64,000 bases of DNA from Hymenobacter cyanobacteriorum (lineage in GTDB: Bacteria > Bacteroidota > Bacteroidia > Cytophagales > Hymenobacteraceae), in contig NZ_JALBGC010000003.1 of NCBI RefSeq assembly GCF_022631375.1, positions 372,001-436,000 on the forward strand. Direction: 5' to 3'. The notes below the pieces were generated by a model. That model was not told the DNA's origin, made no database searches, and saw only the letters and a program-made list of their open reading frames with translations. Shown here piece after piece: positions 7,547 through 16,935 of the stretch. The position numbers and the translations under genes were made by a program. Numbering within the stretch: position 1 is the stretch's first letter; each line of letters begins with the position of its first letter.

Positions 7547-9991
7547 ATGCAAGTGTTGAAATTCGGAGGCACGTCGGTGGCCTCCGCCGAAAATATCCGC
7601 AAGTCGCTGGCCATCGTGGCCATGGCCTCCGCCCACGGCCCGGTCATCATGGTGGTGTCGGCCCTGGGCGGCACGACCGATTTGCTGATTGGCGCCGGCC
7701 GGGCCGCCGCCGCCGGCAACGCCGGCTACCGCGACACCCTGGCCCTGCTGGCCGAGCGCCACGCCGCCGCCGCCCGCGAGCTGCTGGCCGATGCCGCCCA
7801 ACACGAAAAGCTGGCCGCTATTGCGGCGCAGTTCGGCGAAATCCAGACGCTGTGCGACGGCGTTTTCGCCCTCGGCGAGCTCTCCCACCGCACCCTCGAC
7901 CGATTGATGAGCTATGGCGAGCTGCTGTCGTCGCGCCTGATAACGGCGGCCGCCAAGGCCCAAGGCCTGGCCGCTGGCTGGGTCGATGCGCGGCAACTCA
8001 TTCGCACCAACTCCCGCTTCGGCACCGCTGAGGTGGATATGGCCACCACGACCCGGCAGGTGGCCGAATTGCGCGACAGCGCCGCCCACCACATCTGGGT
8101 GGTGCCTGGCTTTATCGGCGCCGATGCGCAGGGGTGCACCACCACGCTGGGCCGCGGCGGCTCCGACTACACGGCCGCGCTGCTGGCTGCGGCGCTGGAT
8201 GCCGAGGTGCTCGAAATCTGGACTGACGTGAGCGGCATGATGACCGCCGACCCGCGCCTGGTGCGCAGCGCCCGGCCCATTCCGCGCATCAGCTACCAGG
8301 AGGCCATGGAGTTGTCGCACTTCGGCGCGAAGGTGCTGTATCCGCCTACCATTCAGCCAGTGATGAAGCGGGGGATTCCGCTCTGGATTAAAAACACTTT
8401 CGCACCCTACGACTACGGCACGCTGGTGGAAGTGGAGCCGCCGCGCACGGCTGCCGTGGTGCAGGGCATTTCCAGCATCGGCAACCTGGCCCTGCTGAAC
8501 CTGGAGGGCAGCGGCATGGTGGGCGTACCGGGCTTCTCGCAGCGGCTGTTTGCGGCGCTGGCCCGCGAGCGCATCAACGTGGTGCTCATCACCCAAAGCT
8601 CGTCGGAACACTCGATTTGCGTGGGCGTGAACGAGCAGGACACCACCCCGGCCCAGGCGGTGGTCGACGAAGAGTTTGCCACTGAAATCGCGGCCGGGCG
8701 CATCGAGCCGCTGCGGCCCGAGCGCGGGCTGGCCATTGTGGCGCTGGTGGGCGAAAACATGAAGGACCACCCCGGCATCAGCGGCAAGCTGTTTGGCGCG
8801 CTGGGGCAGAACGGGGTGAACATCCGGGCCATCGCGCAGGGCGCGTCGGAGAAGAATATTTCGACGGTTATCCGCGCTGCCGACGTGCAGAAGGCCATTA
8901 ACGTGCTGCACGAGGCCTTTTTCGAGGCCACCGTGAAGCAGGTCAACCTGTTCATTCTCGGGCCCGGCAACGTGGGCAGCAAGCTGCTGGAGCAGCTGGC
9001 GCGGCAGCAGCAGCATTTGCTGGATAAGCTGGGCCTGCAGGTGCGCGTGGTGGCCATTGCCAACAGCCGCCACTGCCTGGTGAACGAAAACGGCCTCGAC
9101 CTCACGGCCTGGCCCGATGAGCTGGCCCAGGCCCCGGCCCTTTCGCTGGCCGAATTTGCCCAGCTCATCATCGCGCGCAACCTGCGCAACTCCATTTTTG
9201 TGGATGTGACGGCTAACCCCGCCGCGGCCGATATCTACGCCGGGCTGCTGGAGAAAAGCGTGGCTGTGGTGGCCTGCAACAAGGTGGCCGCGTCGTCGGA
9301 CTACGCGCACTACGCACGGCTCAAAAGCCTGTCGAAAGAGTTCAACGCCAGCTATTTGTTTGAAACCAACGTGGGCGCGGCTCTGCCCGTCATCGGCACG
9401 CTCAACGACCTTACGCGCAGCGGCGACGTGGTGCGGCGCATGGAGGCCGTGCTCTCGGGCACGCTCAATTTCGTGTTCAACAACTACGACGGCTCCCGGC
9501 CCTTCGCCGAGGTGGTGCGCCAGGCCCAGGCCGAAGGCTACACCGAGCCCGACCCACGCCTCGACCTGAGCGGCTCCGACGTGGCCCGGAAAATCCTCAT
9601 CCTGGCCCGCGAGGCCGGCCAGGTGATGGAAATGAGCGACATCAAGGTCAACGGCTTCCTGCCGCCAGCCTGCCTGGAAGGCGACGTGGAAGCCTTTTAC
9701 ACCCAGATGGCGGCGCACGAAAGCCAGTTCCGCGCCCTCTACGACGCAGCCACCAAAGCTGGCAAGCGCCTGAAATTCGTGGCCCGCTACGCCGACGGCC
9801 ACGCCACCGTAGGCCTGCAGCAGGTAGCGCCCGGCCACGACCTTTACGACCTGCGCGGCAAGGACAACGTGGTGCTTTTCTACACCGACCGCTACCTCGA
9901 CCAACCGCTGGTGGTGAAGGGCGCCGGGGCCGGAGCCGAAGTCACCGCCTCCGGCGTGTTTGCCGATATCATCCGCGCCGCACGGCTGTAA
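7547..9991 (+). CDS. thrA: Bifunctional aspartate kinase / homoserine dehydrogenase
   Basis: Fused enzyme of 814 residues that phosphorylates aspartate and later reduces aspartate semialdehyde to homoserine, the committed steps to threonine. The kinase domain starts with KFGGTSVA (about residues 4-11). Two ACT-like regulatory segments lie around residues 310-460, with an allosteric motif like KDHPGISGKLFGAL (about 406-419). The dehydrogenase domain begins at FILGPGNVGSKLL (about 470) and contains a GTLNFVFNNYDG substrate segment. Feedback inhibition by threonine is usual for this fusion. It leads a three-gene operon with thrB and thrC. Length and motifs match ThrA closely. Confidence 0.97.
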   Translation: MQVLKFGGTSVASAENIRKSLAIVAMASAHGPVIMVVSALGGTTDLLIGAGRAAAAGNAGYRDTLALLAERHAAAARELLADAAQHEKLAAIAAQFGEIQTLCDGVFALGELSHRTLDRLMSYGELLSSRLITAAAKAQGLAAGWVDARQLIRTNSRFGTAEVDMATTTRQVAELRDSAAHHIWVVPGFIGADAQGCTTTLGRGGSDYTAALLAAALDAEVLEIWTDVSGMMTADPRLVRSARPIPRISYQEAMELSHFGAKVLYPPTIQPVMKRGIPLWIKNTFAPYDYGTLVEVEPPRTAAVVQGISSIGNLALLNLEGSGMVGVPGFSQRLFAALARERINVVLITQSSSEHSICVGVNEQDTTPAQAVVDEEFATEIAAGRIEPLRPERGLAIVALVGENMKDHPGISGKLFGALGQNGVNIRAIAQGASEKNISTVIRAADVQKAINVLHEAFFEATVKQVNLFILGPGNVGSKLLEQLARQQQHLLDKLGLQVRVVAIANSRHCLVNENGLDLTAWPDELAQAPALSLAEFAQLIIARNLRNSIFVDVTANPAAADIYAGLLEKSVAVVACNKVAASSDYAHYARLKSLSKEFNASYLFETNVGAALPVIGTLNDLTRSGDVVRRMEAVLSGTLNFVFNNYDGSRPFAEVVRQAQAEGYTEPDPRLDLSGSDVARKILILAREAGQVMEMSDIKVNGFLPPACLEGDVEAFYTQMAAHESQFRALYDAATKAGKRLKFVARYADGHATVGLQQVAPGHDLYDLRGKDNVVLFYTDRYLDQPLVVKGAGAGAEVTASGVFADIIRAARL

Positions 9992-9997
9992 AATTTT

Positions 9998-10085
9998 AGT
10001 TAAAAGTTAAAAGTGAAGAGTTAAAAAGGGCGGGGTTGCAGGCTGTACGAAATGCCTTCTAACTCTTCACTTTTAACTTTTAACT
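9998..10085. repeat. Palindromic intergenic repeat between thrA and thrB
   Basis: A 26-bp perfect inverted repeat (9998-10023 with 10060-10085) built from AGTTAAAAGT-type units encloses a 36-base loop. It fills the thrA-thrB gap and lacks the GC-stem and T-run of a classical terminator. Confidence 0.85.
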
Positions 10086-10092
10086 CGTCCAT

Positions 10093-11025
10093 ATGCCTGA
10101 TTCCGTTCTCGTTCACTCGCCTGCCACGCTCTCCAACCTGGGCTGCGGCTTCGATGTATTTGGCCTGGCTCTGGCCGCGCCCTACGACACCATCCGCCTC
10201 ACCCGCCGCGCCGCGCCGGGCATCAGCATCCGCCACCTCGACCCCTACAACCTGCCCACCGACCCGGCCCGCAACGTAGCCGGCGTGGCCCTGCTGGCGC
10301 TGCTGCAAGCCGTGCCGGAAGAGTTGGGCTTCGACCTCGAAATCACCAAGGGCATCAAGCCCGGCAGCGGCGTAGGCAGCAGCGCGGCCAGCGCCGTGGG
10401 CGCGGTAGTGGCGGCCAACGCGCTACTGGGCAACCGCTTCAGCAAAATGGAGTTGGTGGATTTTGCGATGGAAGGCGAAGCCGTGGCCTCGGGCGCGCGT
10501 CACGCCGACAACATTGCGCCGGCCATATTCGGCGGCTTCACGGTGGTGCGGGCCCTTGAGCCAACGCTGGATATTCTGGCCCTCCCCGCTCCTGCCCTAT
10601 GGGTGGCCGTGGTGCATCCGCAGATTGAGGTGAAAACCAGCGACTCTCGCAAGGTGCTGCCCGCCACTGTGCCGCTGGGCCTGGCCGTGCGCCAGTGGGC
10701 CAACGTGGCCGGCCTCACCGCCGGCTTTCTCACCGCCGATTATGACCTCATCGGCCGCTCGCTGGCCGACTACATTGTGGAGCCGGCGCGGCTGCCGCTT
10801 ATTCCCGGCTTGGCCGATGCGCGCCGGCGGGCACTGGCGGCCGGGGCCATTGGCGGCGGCATCTCGGGCTCGGGACCTTCCATCTTCATGCTGAATAAAA
10901 CCGAAGAAACGGCGCAGGCCGTGGGCGCGGCGCTGGGCAGCGTATTCGCGGAGTTGGGCATTGAATTCAACGTGTACGTGGGGCCGGTGGGCACCGAGGG
11001 CGCGCGGGTGGTGGCAGAAGAATAA
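10093..11025 (+). CDS. thrB: Homoserine kinase
   Basis: GHMP-superfamily kinase of 310 residues that phosphorylates homoserine to O-phosphohomoserine, the substrate of ThrC. Near the N-terminus PATLSNLGCGFDVFGLAL is the usual substrate-side segment, and PGSGVGSSAASAVGA (about residues 94-108) is the glycine-rich ATP loop of the GHMP family. A C-terminal GGGISGSGPS segment is the third conserved motif. The start ATG follows the palindromic repeat by 7 bases. It is the second gene of the thr operon. Confidence 0.96.
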   Translation: MPDSVLVHSPATLSNLGCGFDVFGLALAAPYDTIRLTRRAAPGISIRHLDPYNLPTDPARNVAGVALLALLQAVPEELGFDLEITKGIKPGSGVGSSAASAVGAVVAANALLGNRFSKMELVDFAMEGEAVASGARHADNIAPAIFGGFTVVRALEPTLDILALPAPALWVAVVHPQIEVKTSDSRKVLPATVPLGLAVRQWANVAGLTAGFLTADYDLIGRSLADYIVEPARLPLIPGLADARRRALAAGAIGGGISGSGPSIFMLNKTEETAQAVGAALGSVFAELGIEFNVYVGPVGTEGARVVAEE

Positions 11026-11033
11026 ATAAAATT

Positions 11034-11126
11034 GGCTGTCATCCTGAGCGCAGCGAAGGACCTTATCACGTCAGGATTAATTTTTCTGACGTGATAAGGT
11101 CCTTCGCTGCGCTCAGGATGACAGCC
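11034..11126. repeat. Palindromic intergenic repeat, TCATCCTGAGC family
   Basis: A 41-bp perfect inverted repeat (11034-11074 with 11086-11126) with an 11-base loop, between thrB and thrC. The arms contain GTCATCCTGAGC and GAAGGACCTTATCA, shared with repeats at 25825-25934 and 31905-32006. Confidence 0.9.
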
Positions 11127-11153
11127 GATTATTGGCACTAGCAACAACTGAAT

Positions 11154-12449
11154 ATGAAATACTACAGCCTCCGCCACCAGTCACCGCCGGTTGATTTCCG
11201 CCAGGCCACCATCACCGGGCAGGCGCCCGACGGCGGCCTGTACTTCCCCGAAACCATCCCCAAATTCCAGCCCGGCTTTCTGCGCGAGCTGCACGGCCTG
11301 AGCAAAGCTACTGTGGCCCTGAACGTGATGCGGCCCTACGTGGGCGCTACCATTCCGGAGGCCGACCTGCAGCGCATCTGCGCCGAGGCGGTGGGTTTTG
11401 AGTTTCCGCTGGTGCCGGTGCACGAGGGCGTTTTTTCGCTGGAGCTTTTCCACGGGCCCACGCTGGCGTTCAAGGATGTAGGGGCGCGGTTCATGAGCCG
11501 CTGCCTGGGCCACTTCGCCAAGGCCGGCGACACACCGCCCGTGACGGTGCTGGTAGCGACTTCGGGCGATACCGGCGGGGCCGTGGCCAGCGGCTTTCTG
11601 GGCGTGCCGGGCGTGGAGGTCGTCATTCTCTACCCTTCCGGCAAGGTGAGCCCGGTGCAGGAGCAGCAGCTCACCACCCTGGGCCAGAACATCACGGCCC
11701 TGGAAGTGGCCGGCACCTTCGACGACTGCCAGTCGCTGGTGAAACAGGCGTTTCTGGACTCCGAGTTGGCCCAGCGGCGGTTTCTGACCTCGGCCAACTC
11801 CATCAACGTGGCGCGCTGGTTGCCGCAGCAGCTCTACTACTGCTTCGCCATGCAGCAGTGGCCGGCTGAGGCGCCCGCGCCGGTGGTGGCGGTGCCGAGC
11901 GGCAATTTCGGCAACATCTGCGCGGGGCTGCTGGCGCAGGCATCGGGGCTGGGGCTGGGCCACTTCATCGCGGCCTGCAACGCCAACGAGCCGGTGCCGC
12001 AGTACCTGCGCACGGGCACCTACACGCCGCGCCCGGCCGTGCCCACCTTCTCCAACGCCATGGACGTGGGCAACCCCAGCAACTTCGTGCGCATTCTGGA
12101 ACTGTTCGGCCACGACCTGGGCCGCCTGCGCACCGCCCTCAGCGCCGATACGGTGAGCGACGCCGACACGGTGGCCGCCATCCGGCAGGTGTGGGAGCAA
12201 CACGGCTACCTACTCGACCCGCACGGTGCCGTCGCCTACGCGGCCCTGCGCCGCTACCAGGCGCAGCACGCGGGCGCGGCCGGTTTCCTGCTGGCCACGG
12301 CCCACCCCGTAAAATTTCCCGACGTGGTGGAACCCATCCTCGGCCGGGCCATCGAGCTGCCGGCCGTGGTGCAGGCCTTGCAGGGCCGCGCCAAACGAAG
12401 CGTGCCGCTGGCGGTTGATTACGAGGAACTGAAGGCGTATTTGATGTAG
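11154..12449 (+). CDS. thrC: Threonine synthase
   Basis: PLP-dependent lyase of 431 residues that converts O-phosphohomoserine to threonine. The N-terminus MKYYSLRHQSP is the usual ThrC domain. The PLP lysine lies in LAFKDVGARF (Lys about residue 107), followed by the SGDTGGAVASGF phosphate loop (about 137-148) and a GNFGNICAGLLA segment. It is the last gene of the thr operon. Family and pathway context agree. Confidence 0.97.
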   Translation: MKYYSLRHQSPPVDFRQATITGQAPDGGLYFPETIPKFQPGFLRELHGLSKATVALNVMRPYVGATIPEADLQRICAEAVGFEFPLVPVHEGVFSLELFHGPTLAFKDVGARFMSRCLGHFAKAGDTPPVTVLVATSGDTGGAVASGFLGVPGVEVVILYPSGKVSPVQEQQLTTLGQNITALEVAGTFDDCQSLVKQAFLDSELAQRRFLTSANSINVARWLPQQLYYCFAMQQWPAEAPAPVVAVPSGNFGNICAGLLAQASGLGLGHFIAACNANEPVPQYLRTGTYTPRPAVPTFSNAMDVGNPSNFVRILELFGHDLGRLRTALSADTVSDADTVAAIRQVWEQHGYLLDPHGAVAYAALRRYQAQHAGAAGFLLATAHPVKFPDVVEPILGRAIELPAVVQALQGRAKRSVPLAVDYEELKAYLM

Positions 12450-12466
12450 CAATAGAACCAAGAAAG

Positions 12467-12573
12467 AACGTCATGCAGAGCACAGCGAAGCATCTTGCCC
12501 GCAGCCACTAATCTTTTTTATTTGACAATCGGTTTACTGGTGGCGGGCAAGATGCTGTGCTCTGCATGACGTT
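12467..12573. repeat. Palindromic intergenic repeat, GTCATGCAGAGC family
   Basis: Imperfect inverted repeat: left arm 12467-12502, right arm 12543-12573 lacking 5 bases in the middle. It follows thrC and may also end transcription. A related repeat lies at 45575-45679. Confidence 0.85.
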
Positions 12574-12602
12574 TTGCTATATCGTTTAAAAAAGCATTAT
12601 TC

Positions 12603-13292
12603 GTGAAAACCCTGCTGCACCGACTTGCCCTGCCCCTGCTGACTCTGGCCTTCGCCGCCTGCCGCCCCGACCAAGTGGAGCACCTGAAAGACAGCAAGCG
12701 CATCGGCATCGAGGCTGAGAATTGGGAGGTGAAGCGCATCATGCCCAAGGACCTGCTGCGCGCCACCCGCTGGGCCGGCGACTCGCTCACGGCCACTGCC
12801 GATTCGCTGCTGCGCCGCACGCTGGCCCGCGAGCTGGCGGCCGGCGGCGTGGCCCGCGCCCTGCCTTTCTGCCGGCCCGAAACCTACCGCGCCGTCGATT
12901 CGCTGGCCGGGGTGCTGAAGGCTACGGCCCGGCGCGTGAGCGCGCGCCCGCGCAATGCGGCCAGCCAAGCGGCGCTGGCGGCGGCGGAAATGACTCCGGA
13001 CACTTTGCGAACCATCGGGCGGCCGTCGCAGGAAGTGTTTTTTTACCAGCGGCCCATTGTGCTGAATAACCAGCTGTGCCTACGCTGCCACGGCGAAATT
13101 GGCAAGGACATGTCGCCGGCCGACTACGCTCTCATCAAGCAGAGATTCCCGCAGGACCAGGCCACCGGCTACCGCCTGGGCCAGCCCATGGGCGCGTGGC
13201 AGGTGCGCCTGCAGCGCCCCGGCGTGGCCGAATTCTGGACGATGAAGACGCGCAAGAAATGGAAGGAGCACAAGATGCCCAAGCTGTTTTAG
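12603..13292 (+). CDS. Tll0287-like heme-domain (DUF3365) lipoprotein
   Basis: Exported protein of 229 residues starting with GTG; no ATG occurs before residue 47. The N-terminus has a lipoprotein signal peptide ending LAFAAC, so it is probably lipid-anchored in the periplasm or outer membrane. A single c-type heme motif CLRCH lies at residues 159-163, in a region resembling Tll0287-like domains (FFYQRPIVLNNQLCLRCHGE). Such domains occur as redox or heme sensors. No cytochrome biogenesis or respiratory gene is adjacent, so the partner is unknown. The heme site is clear and the family call is likely. Confidence 0.8.
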   Translation: MKTLLHRLALPLLTLAFAACRPDQVEHLKDSKRIGIEAENWEVKRIMPKDLLRATRWAGDSLTATADSLLRRTLARELAAGGVARALPFCRPETYRAVDSLAGVLKATARRVSARPRNAASQAALAAAEMTPDTLRTIGRPSQEVFFYQRPIVLNNQLCLRCHGEIGKDMSPADYALIKQRFPQDQATGYRLGQPMGAWQVRLQRPGVAEFWTMKTRKKWKEHKMPKLF

Positions 13293-13385
13293 CTGCGTTT
13301 TGCCTGTTTCCGTATGGGGGCTCCAATGTAGGGATGTCGCGCCGCCCGCCTCGGCCCGCGCCCCTTTACCGTTCTCATCGCCCTC

Positions 13386-13919
13386 ATGAAAAATAGTGTC
13401 CTCGCCGTCCTTGTGAGCCTTTTTGCGCTAGCCGGCTGCTCCTCGCTGAAGCCTGAAAGTTTCAGCAGCACCACCCCGGTTATCGACCCCATCAAGTTTT
13501 TCGGCGGCCACACGCATTCCGCCGGCGTGATAGAATCCCGCAGCGGCCAGCCTTCCGAACGCATTACCACCCAAACGACCGGGGTATTCGCCAACGGCAT
13601 CCTGAGCATGGAGCAGGACCTCCATTCCGAAGACAGCCAGCCCACCCACCGCACCTTCAAACTGAAAATCATCGACGCGCACCACGTCGATGCGACCGGG
13701 AGCGACGTGGTGGGCACCGCTCACGGCGAATTGTACGGCAACTATTTCACCTGGCGCTTTCGGATGAAAGTAGCCAACAAAGGCTTGGTCCACCACGTGA
13801 ACATGACCCAGCACATGTACCTCATGCCCGATGGCAAAACGCTCATCATCCGCAGTGTTATCCGAAAATTCGGCATCATCGTCAAGGAAATAACCGAACA
13901 GTTTCACAAAGACGATTGA
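13386..13919 (+). CDS. DUF3833-like lipoprotein
   Basis: Small exported lipoprotein of 177 residues with lipobox LFALAGCSS (Cys at about residue 19). The mature part has the pattern of DUF3833 proteins: a phenylalanine-glycine start (KFFGGHTHSAGVIESRSG), an alternating beta-strand middle, an ELYGNYFTWRFRMKV segment and a YLMPDGKTLIIRSVIRKFG ending. The family is thought to form a lipocalin-like barrel; its function is unknown. It stands alone between the heme lipoprotein and the FAD oxidoreductase. Confidence 0.65.
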   Translation: MKNSVLAVLVSLFALAGCSSLKPESFSSTTPVIDPIKFFGGHTHSAGVIESRSGQPSERITTQTTGVFANGILSMEQDLHSEDSQPTHRTFKLKIIDAHHVDATGSDVVGTAHGELYGNYFTWRFRMKVANKGLVHHVNMTQHMYLMPDGKTLIIRSVIRKFGIIVKEITEQFHKDD

Positions 13920-14043
13920 TAGCGGTGCCCGGCCTTTTTATTGCACCACAACCCGAGCTACGCACCGATTCAGGCGTATAAGCGGGAGTTGGGCGTTAAC
14001 CTATCCGGTTGATGGACGTTTTATCCGTGGCATTTCCTGTTTC

Positions 14044-15348
14044 ATGAATCCTGATTCGCACCCCATTATCATCATCGGCGCGGGCATGGCCGGGCTGGCC
14101 TGTGCCACCTGGCTGCACCGCGCCGGCCGGCCCGTGCTCGTGCTCGAAGCCGCCGACGCCGTGGGCGGCCGCGTGCGCACCGACCTCACGCCCGACGGCT
14201 TCCGGCTCGACCGCGGCTTCCAGGTACTGCAAACCAACTATCCCGAGGCCCGGCGCATCTTCGACTACGGCGCGCTAAACCTGAAGGCCTTCCGCTCCGG
14301 GGCCGTTATCCGGCTGGCCGACGGCACCCAAACCACTCTCGAAAACCCGCTGAAAAACCCGCTGGCCGCCTTCTCCGCGCTGACGTCGCCCATCGGCTCG
14401 CTGCCCGATAAGCTGCGCATCGCGAGCCTGGTGCGCCACGTGCTGCAGTTCACGCCCGAGCAGCTGCTGGCCCGCCCGAATACCGAAGACACCGTAAGTT
14501 TCCTACGGCGCTACGGCTTCACCGAACTGATAATTGACACGTTTTTCCGGCCCTTTTTCGGCGGCGTGTTTCTTGACCGCGAGCTGACCACGGCCAGCAA
14601 CTTCTTCGAATTCATCTTTCAGCAATTCGTGACGGGCGACGCCTCCATTCCGGCCCTCGGCATCCAGGCGTTGCCCGAGCAGTTGGCCGCCCGCCTGCCC
14701 GTCGGCACCATACGCCTGAACACGCCCGTGGCCGGTATTGTCGATGGCAGCCAGGTGCGCCTCACCACCGGCCAAGTACTCCAGGCGTCGGCCATCGTGC
14801 TGGCTACCGACGGCCTGGCTACCCTGCGCCTGCTGGCCGGCCGCAGCGGTAACCCCGACGATGCGCCCGCCACCGAGGCCGGCAGCTTCCCCACGGCGGC
14901 CCGCATCACTACCTGCACTTATTTCGCTACGCCTGGCGGCCACTCGCCCGGCCGCAACGACAAGCTGCTGCGCCTAAACGCCACGCCCGGTGCGCTGGCC
15001 CACAACGTCGCCTTCCCGGCCGATGTGAGCGGCACCTATGCGCCAGCCGGCCGCTCGCTCATTTCGGTGAGCACCCACGGCGAGCGCAGCCTCGACGAGG
15101 CGGAGCTGGTGCCGCGCCTGCGCCAGGAGTTGGCCGCCTGGTTCGGCCCGGCCGCCCGCGACTGGGAGCACTTGCGCAGCTACCGCATCGCGGCGGCGCT
15201 GCCGGTGTACCCCGCCGGCCAGCCGCCCCGGCAGCCGCTGAAGCTGGCCGACAACCTCTACCGCTGCGGCGACTGGGCCTCCTACCCCTCGCTGAACGGC
15301 GCGCTGGCCACCGGCCGCGAGGTAGCCGAGTTGATTATCAAGAGTTGA
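14044..15348 (+). CDS. FAD-dependent amine oxidase-family oxidoreductase
   Basis: Flavoprotein of 434 residues. The N-terminal dinucleotide fold IIIGAGMAGLACATWL (about residues 8-23) is followed by an acidic residue in VLVLEAADAVGGRVRTD, the signature of the amine oxidase/phytoene desaturase group. The C-terminal GDWASYPSLNGALATGREVA closes the FAD site. Close relatives are annotated broadly as NAD(P)/FAD-dependent oxidoreductases or protoporphyrinogen oxidase-like; the substrate cannot be told. No carotenoid or heme gene is adjacent. It converges with the MFS gene across a strong terminator. Confidence 0.85.
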   Translation: MNPDSHPIIIIGAGMAGLACATWLHRAGRPVLVLEAADAVGGRVRTDLTPDGFRLDRGFQVLQTNYPEARRIFDYGALNLKAFRSGAVIRLADGTQTTLENPLKNPLAAFSALTSPIGSLPDKLRIASLVRHVLQFTPEQLLARPNTEDTVSFLRRYGFTELIIDTFFRPFFGGVFLDRELTTASNFFEFIFQQFVTGDASIPALGIQALPEQLAARLPVGTIRLNTPVAGIVDGSQVRLTTGQVLQASAIVLATDGLATLRLLAGRSGNPDDAPATEAGSFPTAARITTCTYFATPGGHSPGRNDKLLRLNATPGALAHNVAFPADVSGTYAPAGRSLISVSTHGERSLDEAELVPRLRQELAAWFGPAARDWEHLRSYRIAAALPVYPAGQPPRQPLKLADNLYRCGDWASYPSLNGALATGREVAELIIKS

Positions 15349-15365
15349 TTTTAGTGAAGTTCTGT

Positions 15366-15412
15366 AAAAGCAGAAGTCCCGTTTCTACAGTAGAAACGGG
15401 ACTTCTGCTTTT
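15366..15412. terminator. Bidirectional terminator between convergent genes
   Basis: A 22-bp perfect stem (15366-15387 with 15391-15412), 3-base loop, and A/T runs on both sides. It serves the FAD oxidoreductase on the plus strand and the MFS transporter on the minus strand. Confidence 0.9.
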
Positions 15413-15423
15413 TAAATTGGTCG

Positions 15424-16839
15424 CTACACCTGTGGGTTGGCCGGGGCCAGCGCATCGTAGCCAAGCGTTTCGGCGGGCTCCGCGTCGGCGGGCAGGCGAA
15501 TGTCGTCGGCATCGTGCACGCGCAGGGTGAGCAGGCCCGAGATTATCATCGAAACGCCGCCGAGTACGAGCGTGTAAATGGGCTGGTCGTGGAAAACGTG
15601 CTTGGTGAGCGGGCCCAGAATGAGGCCGGCCGCACCCTGCGGAATCACGATAAAGAAGTTGAACACGCCCATATAATAGCCCATTTTATTAGATGGCAGC
15701 GCGCCCGCCAGCATGGCGTAGGGCACGCTCAGAATGCTGGCCCAGGCAATGCCCACGCCCACCATCGAGAGCAGAATGTAGTGGTAATCCTGAATGAAGT
15801 AAATTGAAATCAGGCCCACGCCGCCCATCACCAGGGCCAGCATGTGGGTGAAGCGGCGGCTGGTAGCGCGCGCCACGATGGGCAGCAGCAGCGCCACCAC
15901 CGCCGACAGGCCGTTGTACACCGAGAAGCACACGCCCACCCAGTCGCCGCCCTTGTTGTAGAGCGCCGAGCCAGTGTCGGTGGTATGGAACACGTGGCTG
16001 GTAACGGCCTGTGTGGTGTAAATCCACATTGAGAACAGCGCGAACCACGAGAAAAACTGCACCACCGCCAGCTGGCGCATGGTTTTGGGCATGTGGAAAA
16101 TGCCCTCGAACGACTCCTTCAGGCCATTAGCAAAGCCGGCGGTGCGGGCCTTCTCGGCCTCAAATTCGGCCAGGTTTTCGGGTGGGTACTCCTTGGTGCG
16201 AATGATGGTCCAGAGCACGGCCAGGAAGAACACCAGGCCGCCTACGTAGAACGCGTACTTGAGCGAAAGCGAAATATGGCCCGGCTCGGGCGTGTTCGAC
16301 ACGCCGAACCAGTTGGCGAACATCCAGGGCAGCGACGAGCCCACGATGGCCCCCACGCCGATGAAGAACGTTTGGGCTCCGAAGCCGGTGGTGCGCTGCT
16401 GCGAGGGCAGCAAATCACCGACCAGCGCCCGGAAGGGCTCCATCGAAATATTGATGCTTGAATCGAGAATCCAGAGCATGCCGGCGGCCATCCAGAGGGC
16501 CGTCACGTTGGGCATCACCACCAGCGCCAGCGAGGCCAGTAACGCGCCCACAAAGAAGAACGGACGGCGGCGGCCCCAGCGCGGGCTCCAGGTGCGGTCG
16601 GACAGGTAACCGATGACCGGCTGCACCAGCAGGCCGGTGATGGGCGCGGCCAGCCACAGGAAGGCAATTTCGTCTGTTTTGGCCCCCATGGTTTCAAAAA
16701 TCCGGCTCATGTTGCTGTTTTGCAGCGCGAAGCCGAACTGAATGCCCAGGAAGCCGAAGCTCATGTTCCAGATTTGCCAAAAGCTCAGGCGCGGCTTTTC
16801 GCGGGTGTCGGCGGAGGACGCTACGGTGGGAGCAGCCAT
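15424..16839 (-). CDS. MFS sugar transporter, SLC45/GPH-like (maltose or sucrose type)
   Basis: Inner-membrane transporter of 471 residues with about 12 hydrophobic segments. The loop after helix 2 reads GYLSDRTWSPRWGRRRPFFF, the signature of the SLC45/sucrose-maltose transporter group. It neighbours two alpha-amylases on the same strand, so import of maltose or maltodextrins released by them is the natural reading. It ends near a bidirectional terminator and begins about 95 bases downstream of the amylase gene; a -7-like TAAATTTG lies in that gap, so it may have its own promoter. The transporter class is secure; the sugar is inferred. Confidence 0.88.
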   Translation of the reverse strand: MAAPTVASSADTREKPRLSFWQIWNMSFGFLGIQFGFALQNSNMSRIFETMGAKTDEIAFLWLAAPITGLLVQPVIGYLSDRTWSPRWGRRRPFFFVGALLASLALVVMPNVTALWMAAGMLWILDSSINISMEPFRALVGDLLPSQQRTTGFGAQTFFIGVGAIVGSSLPWMFANWFGVSNTPEPGHISLSLKYAFYVGGLVFFLAVLWTIIRTKEYPPENLAEFEAEKARTAGFANGLKESFEGIFHMPKTMRQLAVVQFFSWFALFSMWIYTTQAVTSHVFHTTDTGSALYNKGGDWVGVCFSVYNGLSAVVALLLPIVARATSRRFTHMLALVMGGVGLISIYFIQDYHYILLSMVGVGIAWASILSVPYAMLAGALPSNKMGYYMGVFNFFIVIPQGAAGLILGPLTKHVFHDQPIYTLVLGGVSMIISGLLTLRVHDADDIRLPADAEPAETLGYDALAPANPQV

Positions 16840-16900
16840 CGGGGAAGGGGAAGAAAGTAGTGAAGGGCTAGTGCCGCCAAATCGATTGCGGCACCGTTTT

Positions 16901-16908
16901 CAAATTTA
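16901..16908 (-). promoter_or_regulatory. Putative -7 element of the MFS transporter gene
   Basis: TAAATTTG on the minus strand fits the TAnnTTTG element, 62 bases upstream of the start codon. No clear -33 TTTG is visible. Confidence 0.35.
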
Positions 16909-16935
16909 ATAGCTCAGCCGGGCAGTACAGTCCGG

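Noticed and set aside
7526..9904. 792-codon open frame antisense to thrA
   Set aside because: It mirrors the GC-rich thrA gene on the other strand, has no domain, and low-complexity His/Gly/Ala/Val composition typical of antisense frames. Similar long antisense frames at 11181-12203, 17356-18774, 20622-21923, 22022-23479, 32625-34505 and 51154-52323 were rejected for the same reason.
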